This document shows, one piece after another, positions 36,618 through 45,823 of a stretch of DNA of 64,000 nt; positions within the stretch are counted from its first letter, which is position 1, and every line of letters begins with the position of its first letter. The translations under genes were made by a program, and so were the position numbers. The stretch is from Shewanella aquimarina (GTDB lineage: Bacteria; Pseudomonadota; Gammaproteobacteria; Enterobacterales; Shewanellaceae), in NCBI RefSeq assembly GCF_023349185.1, contig NZ_JAKIKY010000005.1:215829-279828 (forward strand), written 5' to 3'. The notes beneath the pieces are model-generated. The model saw nothing but the letters and a program-made list of their open reading frames with translations, made no database searches and had not been told where the DNA came from.

Positions 36618-37055
36618 ATGCGGCGATTGTCGACATGGATGTGCCTTCTGGGCCTTTGTTGCGCGAATGTATTTGCCGCTCAGGTGATCGTCAATGCCTC
36701 GGTGGAGAGCATAGATATTACCCCGAAAGATCTTAAATTAATCTTCGCCATGCAGAAGCTCTATTGGCCTGACGGCCAGAAGATCCAGGTTTTTATCCTC
36801 CCCAGCGATTCCCCCATACATCAAGAGTTTTGCTATCAGCAATTGGAGCTTATGCCCTATGTGCTGCGGCATCGCTGGGATCGTCTGGTGTTTTCCGGAG
36901 TAGGCGAGCGGCCGATCACCTTAGACTCGGAGGTGGAGATGCGAGAGAGGGTGGCAAATACGCCCGGTGCCATAGGTTATGTGTCCGGAGGCGGTGAGGT
37001 CGCCGTCGAGATAGGTGTCGAGCGTCAAGGAGGACAAGATGAAGTCGAGCATTAG
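36618..37055 (+). CDS. small PstS-like periplasmic phosphate-binding domain protein
   Basis: A 145-residue exported protein (signal peptide cleaved near VFA-AQV). The rest resembles the N-terminal lobe of PstS-like substrate-binding proteins: SVESIDITPKDLKLIFAMQK, WPDGQKIQVFILPSDSPIH, FCYQQL and TPGAIGYVSG. It is too short to be a two-lobed ABC-binding protein, and no ABC transporter is near. The gene overlaps the following barrel gene by 17 bases. It may be a ligand-sensing partner. Upstream, 36481-36617, is the promoter region shared with rsmC. Confidence 0.75.
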   Translation: MRRLSTWMCLLGLCCANVFAAQVIVNASVESIDITPKDLKLIFAMQKLYWPDGQKIQVFILPSDSPIHQEFCYQQLELMPYVLRHRWDRLVFSGVGERPITLDSEVEMRERVANTPGAIGYVSGGGEVAVEIGVERQGGQDEVEH

Positions 37056-38250
37056 TCACTTAAGTCTGAGACGCCTAAGCCCGCTGGCCTTTGCGATTGG
37101 GATGTCACTGGCCCTGTGCATCTCTTTCACTGCGTTGGCGCAGGTCGGTCAGTGGCAGGTCAATGGTTTTGTCGGTCAGGGTTATATTGCCGCCGATGGC
37201 AGTGAATTTATCGTCGGCGAGTCGGGAGATGCATTTGATGTCACCGAGGCGGCGCTGCATCTCTCCTGGGTGCCCGATGAACATTTTCGGGTGGCGGGCG
37301 CCGCACGTTACCGTCAGTGGGGCAACCTGGATGAGTCGGGACTGAGTGCCGACTACCTGTTTGCCGAGTATAAGTTCATCTTAGATCAGGGCTATGTGGG
37401 GGCCAGAGGTGGCCTGTTTAAGAGTGAGGCTGGTTTCTATACCAGTACCCGGGACGTCTCCTTCACCCGGCCGGGGATCTTGTTGCCACAGTCGGTATAC
37501 AGTGATTATCTTCGCGATGCCCTGTTGCATATTACCGGCGGCGAGCTATTTGGTGGCCATCCCGTGCTGGACGGCTCGATCGAGTGGCATCTGACACTTG
37601 GGGATGCGCAAACCTCAGACGACCTAATCCGCAACGTGGTAGGCTCCGAGGAGTTCGGTCACTTCGATGCCGACGGTTATTGGGGGGCGGATCTCGAGTA
37701 TCAGGACGATAGCCTGCGACTGGGGCTCACCTATTTCGATGCCGAGAGTCGCTATCAATCCCATCTTGGCGGTCCCTTCGGCGATGGCAGCCTGCGTTCC
37801 AAGCACTGGATAGTGTCGGCACAGTACCGGGTAAATTTCCTCGAATTTACCGGCGAGTATCTGCACTGGGACCGATATGTGGGCGGGGTGTTTGTCCCCC
37901 CTGAGCTGGGGATTTATGAGGTGAGGGGCTATGGCTATTACCTGGATGTCCGTGGCTATCTGCCGAGTGATGTCGAGGTGTTTGTTCGCTACGATCATCA
38001 GGTGCTTGATGAGAGCGATCCCGACGGCGATAAGCTAGTTGAGCGCGGGGTGCCCGGTTACTTTGGTTATGCCCAAGACTGGACGCTCGGCATGCGCTGG
38101 TTACCGGCGAAAGATTGGATGGTGGCGGCGGAATATCACAAGGTACGCGGCGCCGCCTGGGTGACCCCTATCTTGATGCCTAATCCGGCGGTGCAGGACA
38201 AGGATTGGTCGCTGTTTGCCATCGAAATATCCTACAAGTTCCAGTGGTGA
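37039..38250 (+). CDS. outer-membrane beta-barrel protein (porin-like)
   Basis: A 403-residue protein. It has a signal peptide (cleaved near ALA-QVG) and then repeated amphipathic strands rich in aromatic residues (WQVNGFVGQGYIA, FRVAGAARYRQWG, YLFAEYKFIL, LRLGLTYFDAESRY), ending in an aromatic (EISYKFQW). This is a porin-type barrel, but I do not recognise a named family. The ATG at 37039 follows AAGGAGG. Middle gene of a three-gene unit with a PstS-like protein and a GGDEF-EAL protein. Confidence 0.8.
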   Translation: MKSSISHLSLRRLSPLAFAIGMSLALCISFTALAQVGQWQVNGFVGQGYIAADGSEFIVGESGDAFDVTEAALHLSWVPDEHFRVAGAARYRQWGNLDESGLSADYLFAEYKFILDQGYVGARGGLFKSEAGFYTSTRDVSFTRPGILLPQSVYSDYLRDALLHITGGELFGGHPVLDGSIEWHLTLGDAQTSDDLIRNVVGSEEFGHFDADGYWGADLEYQDDSLRLGLTYFDAESRYQSHLGGPFGDGSLRSKHWIVSAQYRVNFLEFTGEYLHWDRYVGGVFVPPELGIYEVRGYGYYLDVRGYLPSDVEVFVRYDHQVLDESDPDGDKLVERGVPGYFGYAQDWTLGMRWLPAKDWMVAAEYHKVRGAAWVTPILMPNPAVQDKDWSLFAIEISYKFQW

Positions 38251-38254
38251 TGCC

Positions 38255-40732
38255 ATGATAGTGAATCACCCCGATCGCTTCTTGAGTATTAAGTGGAAAT
38301 TACTTATCGCGGTGATTCTTATTTTGACGTTGGTGGGCGGGGTGATATGTACCTTGGCCTATCAGCAACTACTCAATCAACAGAAGATGCTACTCGAGGC
38401 CCAGCGGGATAAGCTGGCCCAGTCTCTCTCCTTCTCCATGAACACAGCGGTAGAGCATTCGCTGCAGGCGGCGATGCAGCTAGGCTTTGTGGCTAACGCC
38501 AAGGGCGATGATGGGGCCGAGGGCTATCAACTCTTGCTTGCAGAGAACTGGCCCGACGTACAGCTCTACTGGGATCTCAAGGGGTTTGGTCTGTATCAGC
38601 TCGATGGTGAGCGACTGGCCCATGCGGGCGAGCCCCATTCTCAGGACGACCTCAGGTGGCTGTTGCAGAGTGAAGCCTCTTTTGAGCTGACATCCAGGGT
38701 AGTCTGCGTCGAGGATTGCGTTATCCAGGTGCTGGTACCTACTCTGGTGAACAGCAGGCCCCATCTATTCTTCTTCGAGTCGGCACTCACCGAGGTGATC
38801 AGCCACTTTCGCACCGACAAGTCGATAGAGCTGGCGGTATTAGGTGCCCAGTCCGGTAATGCCGAGCCTGGCCCACTGTGGGGGCGTCACCTCTACAGTA
38901 TCAGCAATCGCCCCAGCAGCTTCGCCCTGCTGCGTCACATGGCCGATAGCTACTCCTGGCAGCAGATCTCTATGGGCGACGGCGTCTATAACTATCAGGA
39001 TAACCACTGGGCTGTGTGGTCCTTCCCCCTGGATAAGGTGGAAAATGCCCCCGCCATAGTGGTGCTGATGAGCCTGGGGCAGTGGCAACAGATGCTATCG
39101 ACCTTTCAGCTGGGGATGGTCGTTACCCTGTTGGTGGGGCTGATCCTGGCGGCGGGGTTGGTGATGCTGGTGGCCTGGTCACCTGTGATCAGCCTGGCGC
39201 GCCATGCCAACCTCTTGCCGCTGCTGGCCGACCACGACTTTGCGGGCGTGCGCGCCAGTTTACCTAGCAAGCCTTCGCTGTTTCCCGACGAGGTGGATCT
39301 GATCCATCTGGCGACGCGACAGCTGGCCGATAACATGCAGGGCATGGAAAATGAGGTGGATGAGTACACCCATGAGCTGGAGCGCCTGGCCATGCTAGAT
39401 ACCCTTACGGGCCTACCCAACAAGGCGATGCTTCACCATGAGCTACAGACCGCCATCGCCTGTATCGCCAGTAAGGAAGATTGCGTGGTGCTCATGTTTC
39501 TGGATCTCGATGAGTTCAAACGGATCAACGATACCCTGGGCCATATTCAGGGGGATGAGCTACTCAAGATAGTGGCGGCCAGGCTGACAAACAGCGTGCG
39601 TGAGATGGATACCGTATTTCGCCAGGGGGGCGATGAATTTCTGATCTTGCTCAGGCAGGTACACGACGAGCAGGAGGTCAGCAATGTGATCCACAGGATC
39701 TTCTCTGCCCTGCAACATCCAGTGGTGCTGGGCAGCCACAAGTTGATTGTTACCACTAGTATCGGCCTGGCCTACTGTAACTCCTCTCGCCTCAGTGCGG
39801 AGGAGCTGATCCAGCATGCGGATCTGGCCATGTATCAGGCCAAGAGCGCCGGGCGCAGTAACTACCGGGTGTTTAGCGAGGAGATGCTACATCAGGCCAA
39901 TAACCGCCTCATGATAGAACAGAGCATAGGGACCGCCATCAACGAGGAGCAGCTGGTGCTCTTCCTCCAGCCCATAGTCGAACTCCCGTCTGGGCGTCTG
40001 CGAGGGTTCGAGGCGCTGATCCGCTGGTTTCATCCCGAACGCGGGCTCATCATGCCGGGGGAGTTTATTCCCGATATCGAAAACAGTGAGGCGATCATCG
40101 AGGTGGGTAACTATGTGATCCGCAAGGCGTCCGAGTTAATTGCCCGGCTAAATTCCGCCGGATGGGACGATCTCTATATCGCGGTCAACCTGTCGGCCAA
40201 GCACTTCCTGGCCGCCGACCTGCTTACCGTGGTACGCCAGGAGGTAGAGGCGCAGCAGATCTCGGCGGGCTCACTGGTGTTAGAGGTGACGGAGGAGAGC
40301 GTGATCGAGCAGGTGGAGCTGGCAATGGCGGCCATGGCATCGCTCAAGGCGCTGGGGGTAAGGATCGCCATCGACGACTTTGGCACGGGTTACTCCTCGC
40401 TGAGCTATCTTAAGCAGTTGCCCTTCGACCTGTTGAAGATAGATCGCTGTTTCACCGCCAACGTGCTCGACGGCGAGGCCGATACCCACATCATCACTAC
40501 GGTTATCGAGCTGGCCCATAACCTCGGACGTGAGGTGGTGGCCGAGGGGATAGAGACACAGCAGCAGGCCGAATGTTTGAGTTGTCAGCGCTGTGAACTG
40601 GGTCAGGGATATTACTTCTCCCGCCCGCTGGATGTGGCATCTGTGTTTGTGGTGTTGCAGGAGATAGAGGAGACTCGTCTCTGGCCCATCAGCCAGGCTC
40701 CCCAACCTAAGCTGGTCAGGCAGGGGAGCTAG
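38255..40732 (+). CDS. membrane GGDEF-EAL cyclic-di-GMP protein
   Basis: An 825-residue inner-membrane protein. A helix at about 14-34, a periplasmic sensor to about 285, a second helix at about 287-312, then a GGDEF domain with an intact active site (GGDEF at about 458-462) and an EAL domain (RGFEALIRW, EAL at about 586-588; DDFGTGYSS present). The GGDEF I-site RxxD is not obvious. Both cyclase and phosphodiesterase activity look possible. The gene starts four bases after the barrel stop. The operon suggests that an outer-membrane and periplasmic ligand signal controls cyclic-di-GMP. Confidence 0.9.
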   Translation: MIVNHPDRFLSIKWKLLIAVILILTLVGGVICTLAYQQLLNQQKMLLEAQRDKLAQSLSFSMNTAVEHSLQAAMQLGFVANAKGDDGAEGYQLLLAENWPDVQLYWDLKGFGLYQLDGERLAHAGEPHSQDDLRWLLQSEASFELTSRVVCVEDCVIQVLVPTLVNSRPHLFFFESALTEVISHFRTDKSIELAVLGAQSGNAEPGPLWGRHLYSISNRPSSFALLRHMADSYSWQQISMGDGVYNYQDNHWAVWSFPLDKVENAPAIVVLMSLGQWQQMLSTFQLGMVVTLLVGLILAAGLVMLVAWSPVISLARHANLLPLLADHDFAGVRASLPSKPSLFPDEVDLIHLATRQLADNMQGMENEVDEYTHELERLAMLDTLTGLPNKAMLHHELQTAIACIASKEDCVVLMFLDLDEFKRINDTLGHIQGDELLKIVAARLTNSVREMDTVFRQGGDEFLILLRQVHDEQEVSNVIHRIFSALQHPVVLGSHKLIVTTSIGLAYCNSSRLSAEELIQHADLAMYQAKSAGRSNYRVFSEEMLHQANNRLMIEQSIGTAINEEQLVLFLQPIVELPSGRLRGFEALIRWFHPERGLIMPGEFIPDIENSEAIIEVGNYVIRKASELIARLNSAGWDDLYIAVNLSAKHFLAADLLTVVRQEVEAQQISAGSLVLEVTEESVIEQVELAMAAMASLKALGVRIAIDDFGTGYSSLSYLKQLPFDLLKIDRCFTANVLDGEADTHIITTVIELAHNLGREVVAEGIETQQQAECLSCQRCELGQGYYFSRPLDVASVFVVLQEIEETRLWPISQAPQPKLVRQGS

Positions 40733-40746
40733 CCTGGCGCCTGAGG

Positions 40747-40797
40747 TTAATCAGGAGTAGGGGCTAATCAGGAGGTGGGGCTAATCTGGTGGTAGAG
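40747..40797. repeat. 17-bp tandem repeat, three copies
   Basis: TTAATCAGGAGTAGGGG, CTAATCAGGAGGTGGGG and CTAATCTGGTGGTAGAG in tandem. They lie in the 84-bp gap between the GGDEF-EAL stop and the phoA stop. Confidence 0.75.
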
Positions 40798-40816
40798 ACA
40801 AGCCTGGAGGATGGCA

Positions 40817-42493
40817 TTAGTCTTGGTTATCTACCTCAGAGACCGGGGCGGCAGACTGACTCTCGGCGCCCTCGCTAAGCAGATCGCTTGCCTGGCGAAA
40901 TGCCTCCTCGGCATCGGGCTCACTGGCCGTCGATTGCATCTTTTCAGACAGTTCAGCCGCTTGCGCCTCCACATCAGCTTGGGCAGAGGTGTTCATGGCA
41001 GCGATGTCCTGGGCTGTGGTTTCAGCCTTTTCCTCGGCCTCTAGCGGCGCCGTTTCGGGCGCCTCTGTTTTAGGTGATTCGATTGTTTCAGGCTCTGCTG
41101 GCAGAACACTCGCTGGCTTAGCACTAACTGGCTTAGCACTAACAGGCTTAGCATTAGCGGGTTTAGCATTAGCGGGCTTTGCCTTAGCGGGCTTAGGCAG
41201 CAGGCTGATCAGCTTATGGGCGATATCGGTATTGTCCTGGTGGCCGGCGAACAGTGACGAGGCCGGGCCGGCGGCGAACACCTGCACGTCGACACCCGTG
41301 TGTCCTCCCGTGGTCCAGCCGGTATTGGAGCGCTGGTCGATAAGCTTCTTAAGCTGGCTGGTCAACACCTTCTCGCCCTGCATCCGGGCACTATCCAGTG
41401 CACTAAATTCTTCACCGCTTGGGGTAAAGCCCAAGGCGCCGCTTACGCCGCTCTGCCATTCATCCTCGGACAGTGCCTGGCTGGCGATGCGTGCTGGGCT
41501 GGCATTAACCTGGCGCAGCACCTGGCTGTCCCAGCGATAGTCGCCATGGGTACCGATAGAGAGGCCGCCGGTGTTATGGTCGGCGGTAACCACCAAGAGG
41601 GTGTCTTGATGCTGGCGGACGTATTGCTCGACCACCTCGATGGCGCCGGCAAACTCATGCATCTCGGCCATGGCGGTGGCGATATCGTTGTTGTGGCCGG
41701 CCCAGTCGATTAGGCTGCCTTCCACCAGAAGCACGAAGCCTTGGTCATTCTGTGACAAGAGATCTAACGCCTTGGCCGTCATGGTGCTCAGGCGTCTGGC
41801 CTCTGGCTCATCGATTGCCCAGGGCAGCTGCACGTCGGCGAACAGGCCCATCACCTTAGGCTGGGTCACGCCATCGAGCAGGGCGGCATCCTTGATTACC
41901 TGGTAACCCTTGGCCTCGAACTGCTCGATCAGCTTGTCGGAGAAGTAGCGTTGACCGCCGCCCAGCATCACATCTGCCTCGGTATTTAGGTAGCTCTCGG
42001 CCAGCGCCTCATAGTTGCGGCGACTCTCGTTGTGGCTTAGGAAGGCGGCTGGGGTGGCGTGGTTGATCTGGCTGGTGACTGTGACGCCCGTGCTCATGCC
42101 GCGCTTTTTCGCCAGCTCAAGCAGGGTCGGTACCGGGCGCTTATTGGTATCGACCGATACGGCACCATTATAGGTTTTTACCCCAGTCGCCAGGGCGGTC
42201 GCGGCGGCGGCCGAGTCGGTGACATAGCCGCTGACAGGCGCCGGATAGGTGCTGGCGTTACCTACCAATAGTCGGTCAAACACCGTCTGCTCTATCTCCT
42301 GGGTGCTTGGGTTGTCCTGATAGTAGCGATAGGCGCTGGTGTAGGCAGGGCCCATGCCATCGCCCACCATGATGACGATGTTCTTGGGACGACTCGGCGC
42401 CGTCTGCGGGCCGAGCAGGTTTTCGGCCCAGAGGCTGCCCGATACCAGGGCGGCACTCAGGCAGAGCAGGTTATATAAACGGGTGAACTTCAT
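40817..42493 (-). CDS. phoA: alkaline phosphatase with Pro/Ala/Lys-rich C-terminal tail
   Basis: A 558-residue exported alkaline phosphatase. Signal peptide to about residue 23, metal motif GDGMGPA (44-50), nucleophile S94 in VTDSAAAATALATG, SLIDWAGHNND, TADHNTGGL and GGHTGVDVQV. The enzyme releases phosphate in the periplasm. The first 430 residues are enough for the family. The rest is an added tail: about six five-residue units (PANAK, PVSAK), encoded by 15-bp repeats around 41103-41190, then an acidic Glu/Ala/Ser stretch. It lies 12 bp after gshB on the same strand. Confidence 0.92.
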   Translation of the reverse strand: MKFTRLYNLLCLSAALVSGSLWAENLLGPQTAPSRPKNIVIMVGDGMGPAYTSAYRYYQDNPSTQEIEQTVFDRLLVGNASTYPAPVSGYVTDSAAAATALATGVKTYNGAVSVDTNKRPVPTLLELAKKRGMSTGVTVTSQINHATPAAFLSHNESRRNYEALAESYLNTEADVMLGGGQRYFSDKLIEQFEAKGYQVIKDAALLDGVTQPKVMGLFADVQLPWAIDEPEARRLSTMTAKALDLLSQNDQGFVLLVEGSLIDWAGHNNDIATAMAEMHEFAGAIEVVEQYVRQHQDTLLVVTADHNTGGLSIGTHGDYRWDSQVLRQVNASPARIASQALSEDEWQSGVSGALGFTPSGEEFSALDSARMQGEKVLTSQLKKLIDQRSNTGWTTGGHTGVDVQVFAAGPASSLFAGHQDNTDIAHKLISLLPKPAKAKPANAKPANAKPVSAKPVSAKPASVLPAEPETIESPKTEAPETAPLEAEEKAETTAQDIAAMNTSAQADVEAQAAELSEKMQSTASEPDAEEAFRQASDLLSEGAESQSAAPVSEVDNQD

Positions 42494-42505
42494 CTTGGCT
42501 CCAGT

Positions 42506-43453
42506 TTAACGTGCGACACGCGCCTCGATGGCATCCATCAGCATGCCAGTGATATCCACGTCGAAGGCGGCCTCGATCTCTCTGATACAGGTCGGGCTGG
42601 TCACATTGATCTCGGTGAGCTTATCGCCGATCACATCTAGGCCGACGAAGATAAGGCCACGCTTCTTCAGCTCAGGGCCTATGGCATTGGCGATGGCCCA
42701 GTCGCTCTCGGACAGGGGCTGAGCCACGCCGCGACCACCGGCGGCCAGGTTACCTCGGGTCTCGCCCTTCTGTGGGATGCGTGCCAGGCTGTAGGGTACA
42801 GGTACGCCATCGACCACCAGAATACGCTTATCGCCGGCTGTGATATCGGGAATGAAGGCCTGAGCCATGGCATATTGCTGACCATGATTGGTGAGGGTCT
42901 CGATGATCACCCCAAGGTTAGGATCTTGCGCCTTGACCCTAAAGATTGAGCTGCCGCCCATGCCGTCGAGCGGCTTTAAGATGATATCGCTCTTCTCCTG
43001 ATAGAAGGCGCGGATGCGCTGGGCATCGCGGGTCACCAGGGTGTCTGGGGTAAACTCGCTGAACCAGGCGGTAAACAGCTTCTCGTTGGCGTCGCGCAGG
43101 CTCTGGGGCTTGTTGACGATCAGTGTGCCTTGCTCCTCGGCGCGCTCCAGCATATAGGTGGCGTAGACGAACTCGGTATCGAATGGCGGGTCCTTACGCA
43201 TCAGGATAACGTCCAGATCCGCCAGCGGCGTATCGACGGCGTCGTCCAATTCATACCAGGAGGCAGGGTCTTGCTTCACCCTCAGGCGACGCATGTTACC
43301 CATGGCCACGCCGTTCATCATGGCCAGATCTTGCATCTCCATATAATAGAGCTGATAGCCTCGCGACTGGGCCGCCAACAGCATGGCGAAGCTGGAGTCT
43401 TTCTTGATGTTAATGTCGCTGATGGGATCCATCACTATGCCAAGCTTAATCAT
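42506..43453 (-). CDS. gshB: glutathione synthetase
   Basis: A 315-residue ATP-grasp enzyme that joins gamma-glutamylcysteine and glycine. Hallmarks: KLGIVMDPISDINIKKDSS near the start, RKDPPFDTEFVYAT, ILKPLDGMGGSSIFR (ATP loop), GDKRILVVDG and INVTSPTCIREIE. AAGGA ribosome site. Part of the sprT-endA-rsmE-gshB order shared with E. coli. Confidence 0.97.
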   Translation of the reverse strand: MIKLGIVMDPISDINIKKDSSFAMLLAAQSRGYQLYYMEMQDLAMMNGVAMGNMRRLRVKQDPASWYELDDAVDTPLADLDVILMRKDPPFDTEFVYATYMLERAEEQGTLIVNKPQSLRDANEKLFTAWFSEFTPDTLVTRDAQRIRAFYQEKSDIILKPLDGMGGSSIFRVKAQDPNLGVIIETLTNHGQQYAMAQAFIPDITAGDKRILVVDGVPVPYSLARIPQKGETRGNLAAGGRGVAQPLSESDWAIANAIGPELKKRGLIFVGLDVIGDKLTEINVTSPTCIREIEAAFDVDITGMLMDAIEARVAR

Positions 43454-43492
43454 CTCATTTTTCCTTATATTAATGCGAAGGGAGCCGGGCCT

Positions 43493-44224
43493 TTAGCCCA
43501 GATCGCCGAATTTCAGTTGTAGTGCGCTAATGGCCGTCAGGGCGGCGGTCTCGGTGCGCAGCACGCGCGGGCCGAGCAGCACGTCGGTGAAGGTCTGGGT
43601 TTCCGTCATGGCGATCTCTTGGGGCGATAAGCCGCCCTCCGGGCCGATCAACAGACGCACCCTGTCGGTCGCCATCGTTAACCCCTGAATGCCGTGGGCG
43701 GCCCTTGGGTGAAGATTAAGCTTTAGCGCCTGGGTTGGCTCGGCGCACCAATCGGCCAAATGCATCGCCGGTCTCACCTGGGGCACAGTGCTGCGACCGG
43801 ACTGCTCGCACGCGCTGATCACTATCTTCTGCCACTGCTGTATCTTCTTCTCCAGACGCTCGCCGGTCAGTTTGACACCGCAACGTTCGGAAAACAGTGG
43901 CGTAATAGTATTGACCCCCAGCTCGACCGATTTCTGCAGGGTGAAGTCCATGCGATCGCCGCGGGAGATCACCTGACCCAGGTGCAGGTTAAGCGGGGAC
44001 TCGTTGTCGTTGGCTTCCTTAGATAGGACCCGCACTTCGACATTTTTCTTGCTGGCGGCGACGATCTCGGTCAGATAGTTGTGGCCGTCGCCATTAAACA
44101 GCTCGAGCTGCTCGCCTGCGCCCATGCGCAAGACGCGCCCGACATGGCCGGCGGCCTCTTCATCCAGCATCAGCTGCTGTTGAGGGGCATAGTCGCCGGG
44201 CTGATAGATCCTTGGAATTCTCAT
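43493..44224 (-). CDS. rsmE: 16S rRNA m3U1498 methyltransferase RsmE
   Basis: A 243-residue SPOUT-family methyltransferase. The N-terminal PUA-like part is followed by the knotted domain with [15 protein letters not shown] and [17 protein letters not shown] (the SAM-binding knot). It methylates U1498 of 16S rRNA. It starts three bases after the endA stop. Confidence 0.96.
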   Translation of the reverse strand: MRIPRIYQPGDYAPQQQLMLDEEAAGHVGRVLRMGAGEQLELFNGDGHNYLTEIVAASKKNVEVRVLSKEANDNESPLNLHLGQVISRGDRMDFTLQKSVELGVNTITPLFSERCGVKLTGERLEKKIQQWQKIVISACEQSGRSTVPQVRPAMHLADWCAEPTQALKLNLHPRAAHGIQGLTMATDRVRLLIGPEGGLSPQEIAMTETQTFTDVLLGPRVLRTETAALTAISALQLKFGDLG

Positions 44225-44227
44225 GCA

Positions 44228-44983
44228 TTACTCCGCGATACGCTGGGTTTCGGTCAGTTTTTGGCACTGTGCCTGAACAAAGGGGTTGTGGTTGCCCTGT
44301 CTGGCGGCGATGGCCTGGTCTCGTTGGCACTCAATAGTATCAACTGGATAGCTTTTATCCCATGCCTGAAACAGTTTTAGCTGACTTTTGGCGATCTTGA
44401 GGCCATAGGCCTGTTGCATGTAGAGATAGGTGCGGGCTATCTGACCACGCGTCTGGCTCGGCGGTTCCACCTTTCTGCCCTTGAAGTCGACTACCATGGC
44501 GCACTGACCATATTGTTCAGCCTTGGCGTTCCACTGGCTGAAACGGTAATTACTGCGATCGCCGTTGACCTCGCCGATGGCGGGTACCAGGTTATGCAGG
44601 TCGCTCTCCATCTTCTTAAACTGCTTGTCTGTCTTGCCGCAGTTTTTACGGCCGCCTTCTTGCCAGCACTGACGCTGATGGCCAAACTCCCAGGCGGGGA
44701 CTATGTGTTCCCACTCGATGCGCTTGGCGCGCTTCTCCTGTTTACGCACCTGGTACCCGCAGCGCTCGAAGTCGGGCTGCCATAGCTTGCCTGAGATGCT
44801 GATGTCGCAGCCACAGTAGAAGCTCTTGGCCGGAAGCGTGTCGCTGTAAATACTACGTGCGACCTTCTTGGCCTGGTTGAAACTGGTGGGATGGGAGGCG
44901 AGGGCGCCTGTCGAGAGGCCGAGCGCAAGCAGCGCCAAGGCGCCACGCAGCAGTGGCCTCAGACCGTATGAGGTTGTTAGCAC
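44228..44983 (-). CDS. endA: endonuclease I (EndA), periplasmic
   Basis: A 251-residue exported nuclease. Signal peptide cleaved near ALA-SHP; catalytic region [19 protein letters not shown]; then [21 protein letters not shown], the beta-beta-alpha metal-type fold. Four or more Cys probably form disulfides. It degrades double-stranded DNA in the periplasm. The GTG start is behind GGGAA. The upstream gap 44984-45193 has two 24-bp direct repeats and no gene. Confidence 0.94.
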   Translation of the reverse strand: MLTTSYGLRPLLRGALALLALGLSTGALASHPTSFNQAKKVARSIYSDTLPAKSFYCGCDISISGKLWQPDFERCGYQVRKQEKRAKRIEWEHIVPAWEFGHQRQCWQEGGRKNCGKTDKQFKKMESDLHNLVPAIGEVNGDRSNYRFSQWNAKAEQYGQCAMVVDFKGRKVEPPSQTRGQIARTYLYMQQAYGLKIAKSQLKLFQAWDKSYPVDTIECQRDQAIAARQGNHNPFVQAQCQKLTETQRIAE

Positions 44984-45098
44984 ATTTATTCCCTAAAAAA
45001 CAAAAAATCCCTTGCCTATCTCTGCCTGGCTCTTGGGTTGGCTGGCTTGGTGACAAGGTGAGTGTTCGGCCCCATGGTGAGGACACCGATAGCTATGT

Positions 45099-45146
45099 CG
45101 ATATCTAACCCGAAAGTTAACTCGATATCTAAGCAGATAGTTAAGC
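45099..45146. repeat. 24-bp direct repeat, two copies
   Basis: CGATATCTAACCCGAAAGTTAACT-like units at 45099-45122 and 45123-45146 (about 18 of 24 alike), in the endA upstream gap. Role unknown. Confidence 0.6.
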
Positions 45147-45193
45147 CGATTCTACGGGAATCGACTCAGTTCAGGCAAGTTAAGCCGGGTTCA

Positions 45194-45784
45194 TCATGGT
45201 TGGTCATGGACTCGGCTCAGGGTCTTCTTACAGCGCCGACAGCGATACTGGGTCTGCTGGCGCTGTACCTTGTTATGCCTGCGAATGCTCAGTGGGACCA
45301 CGCCGCAGCGGCAAGTATAATCGAAGGTCTGACCGGCGACAGAAGCGGTATTCAGGCTGTGTGTTGTACTGGGTGTCAGGCCATAGAGGTTTATCATCAG
45401 CGCCTGCCACTCCTTGCCGTGGGGCTTGACCCGGCCATAGAGGCGATAGGCGATCAGGTGGCAAATCTCATGGGGCACCACCTGGTCGACAAACTCCTCT
45501 GGATTCTCCTCGAGCAATACTGGATTAAACCTGAGCTTGTTGAGCTGCAGATGGGCGGTACCGGCGCTCTTGCCCCTGAGCTTGAAGTTCACCTCGGGGC
45601 GGGGGAAGCTGCGTCCAAGCTTCTGCTCGGCAGTCTGATAGCAAGACTCGACGGCGGCGACGATGCGCTGCTGATGGGCATTGAGATCGGATTTGATGAC
45701 TCTTGACTTGGGCGCCTGTGTGTCTTGCGCCTTTGAGCGAAACAGGGATTGCAGTGGTCGAAACATATTAGGGCTTAGGGTCAT
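45194..45784 (-). CDS. sprT: SprT-family zinc metalloprotease-like protein
   Basis: A 196-residue SprT protein: LNAHQQRIVAAVESCYQ, the zinc motif HEICH followed by LIAYRLYGRVKPHGKEW, and a C-terminal Cys pattern YTCRCG...YRCRRC that is probably a zinc ribbon. The family (related to SPRTN) is cytoplasmic; its exact job in bacteria is not settled. An internal ATG at 45766 (MFRPLQ) is a possible start. First of the gene run to phoA. Confidence 0.9.
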   Translation of the reverse strand: MTLSPNMFRPLQSLFRSKAQDTQAPKSRVIKSDLNAHQQRIVAAVESCYQTAEQKLGRSFPRPEVNFKLRGKSAGTAHLQLNKLRFNPVLLEENPEEFVDQVVPHEICHLIAYRLYGRVKPHGKEWQALMINLYGLTPSTTHSLNTASVAGQTFDYTCRCGVVPLSIRRHNKVQRQQTQYRCRRCKKTLSRVHDQP

Positions 45785-45823
45785 TGACGCCCACCGTCTT
45801 GGCGGGCGTCTTCAGGGGGAGGA

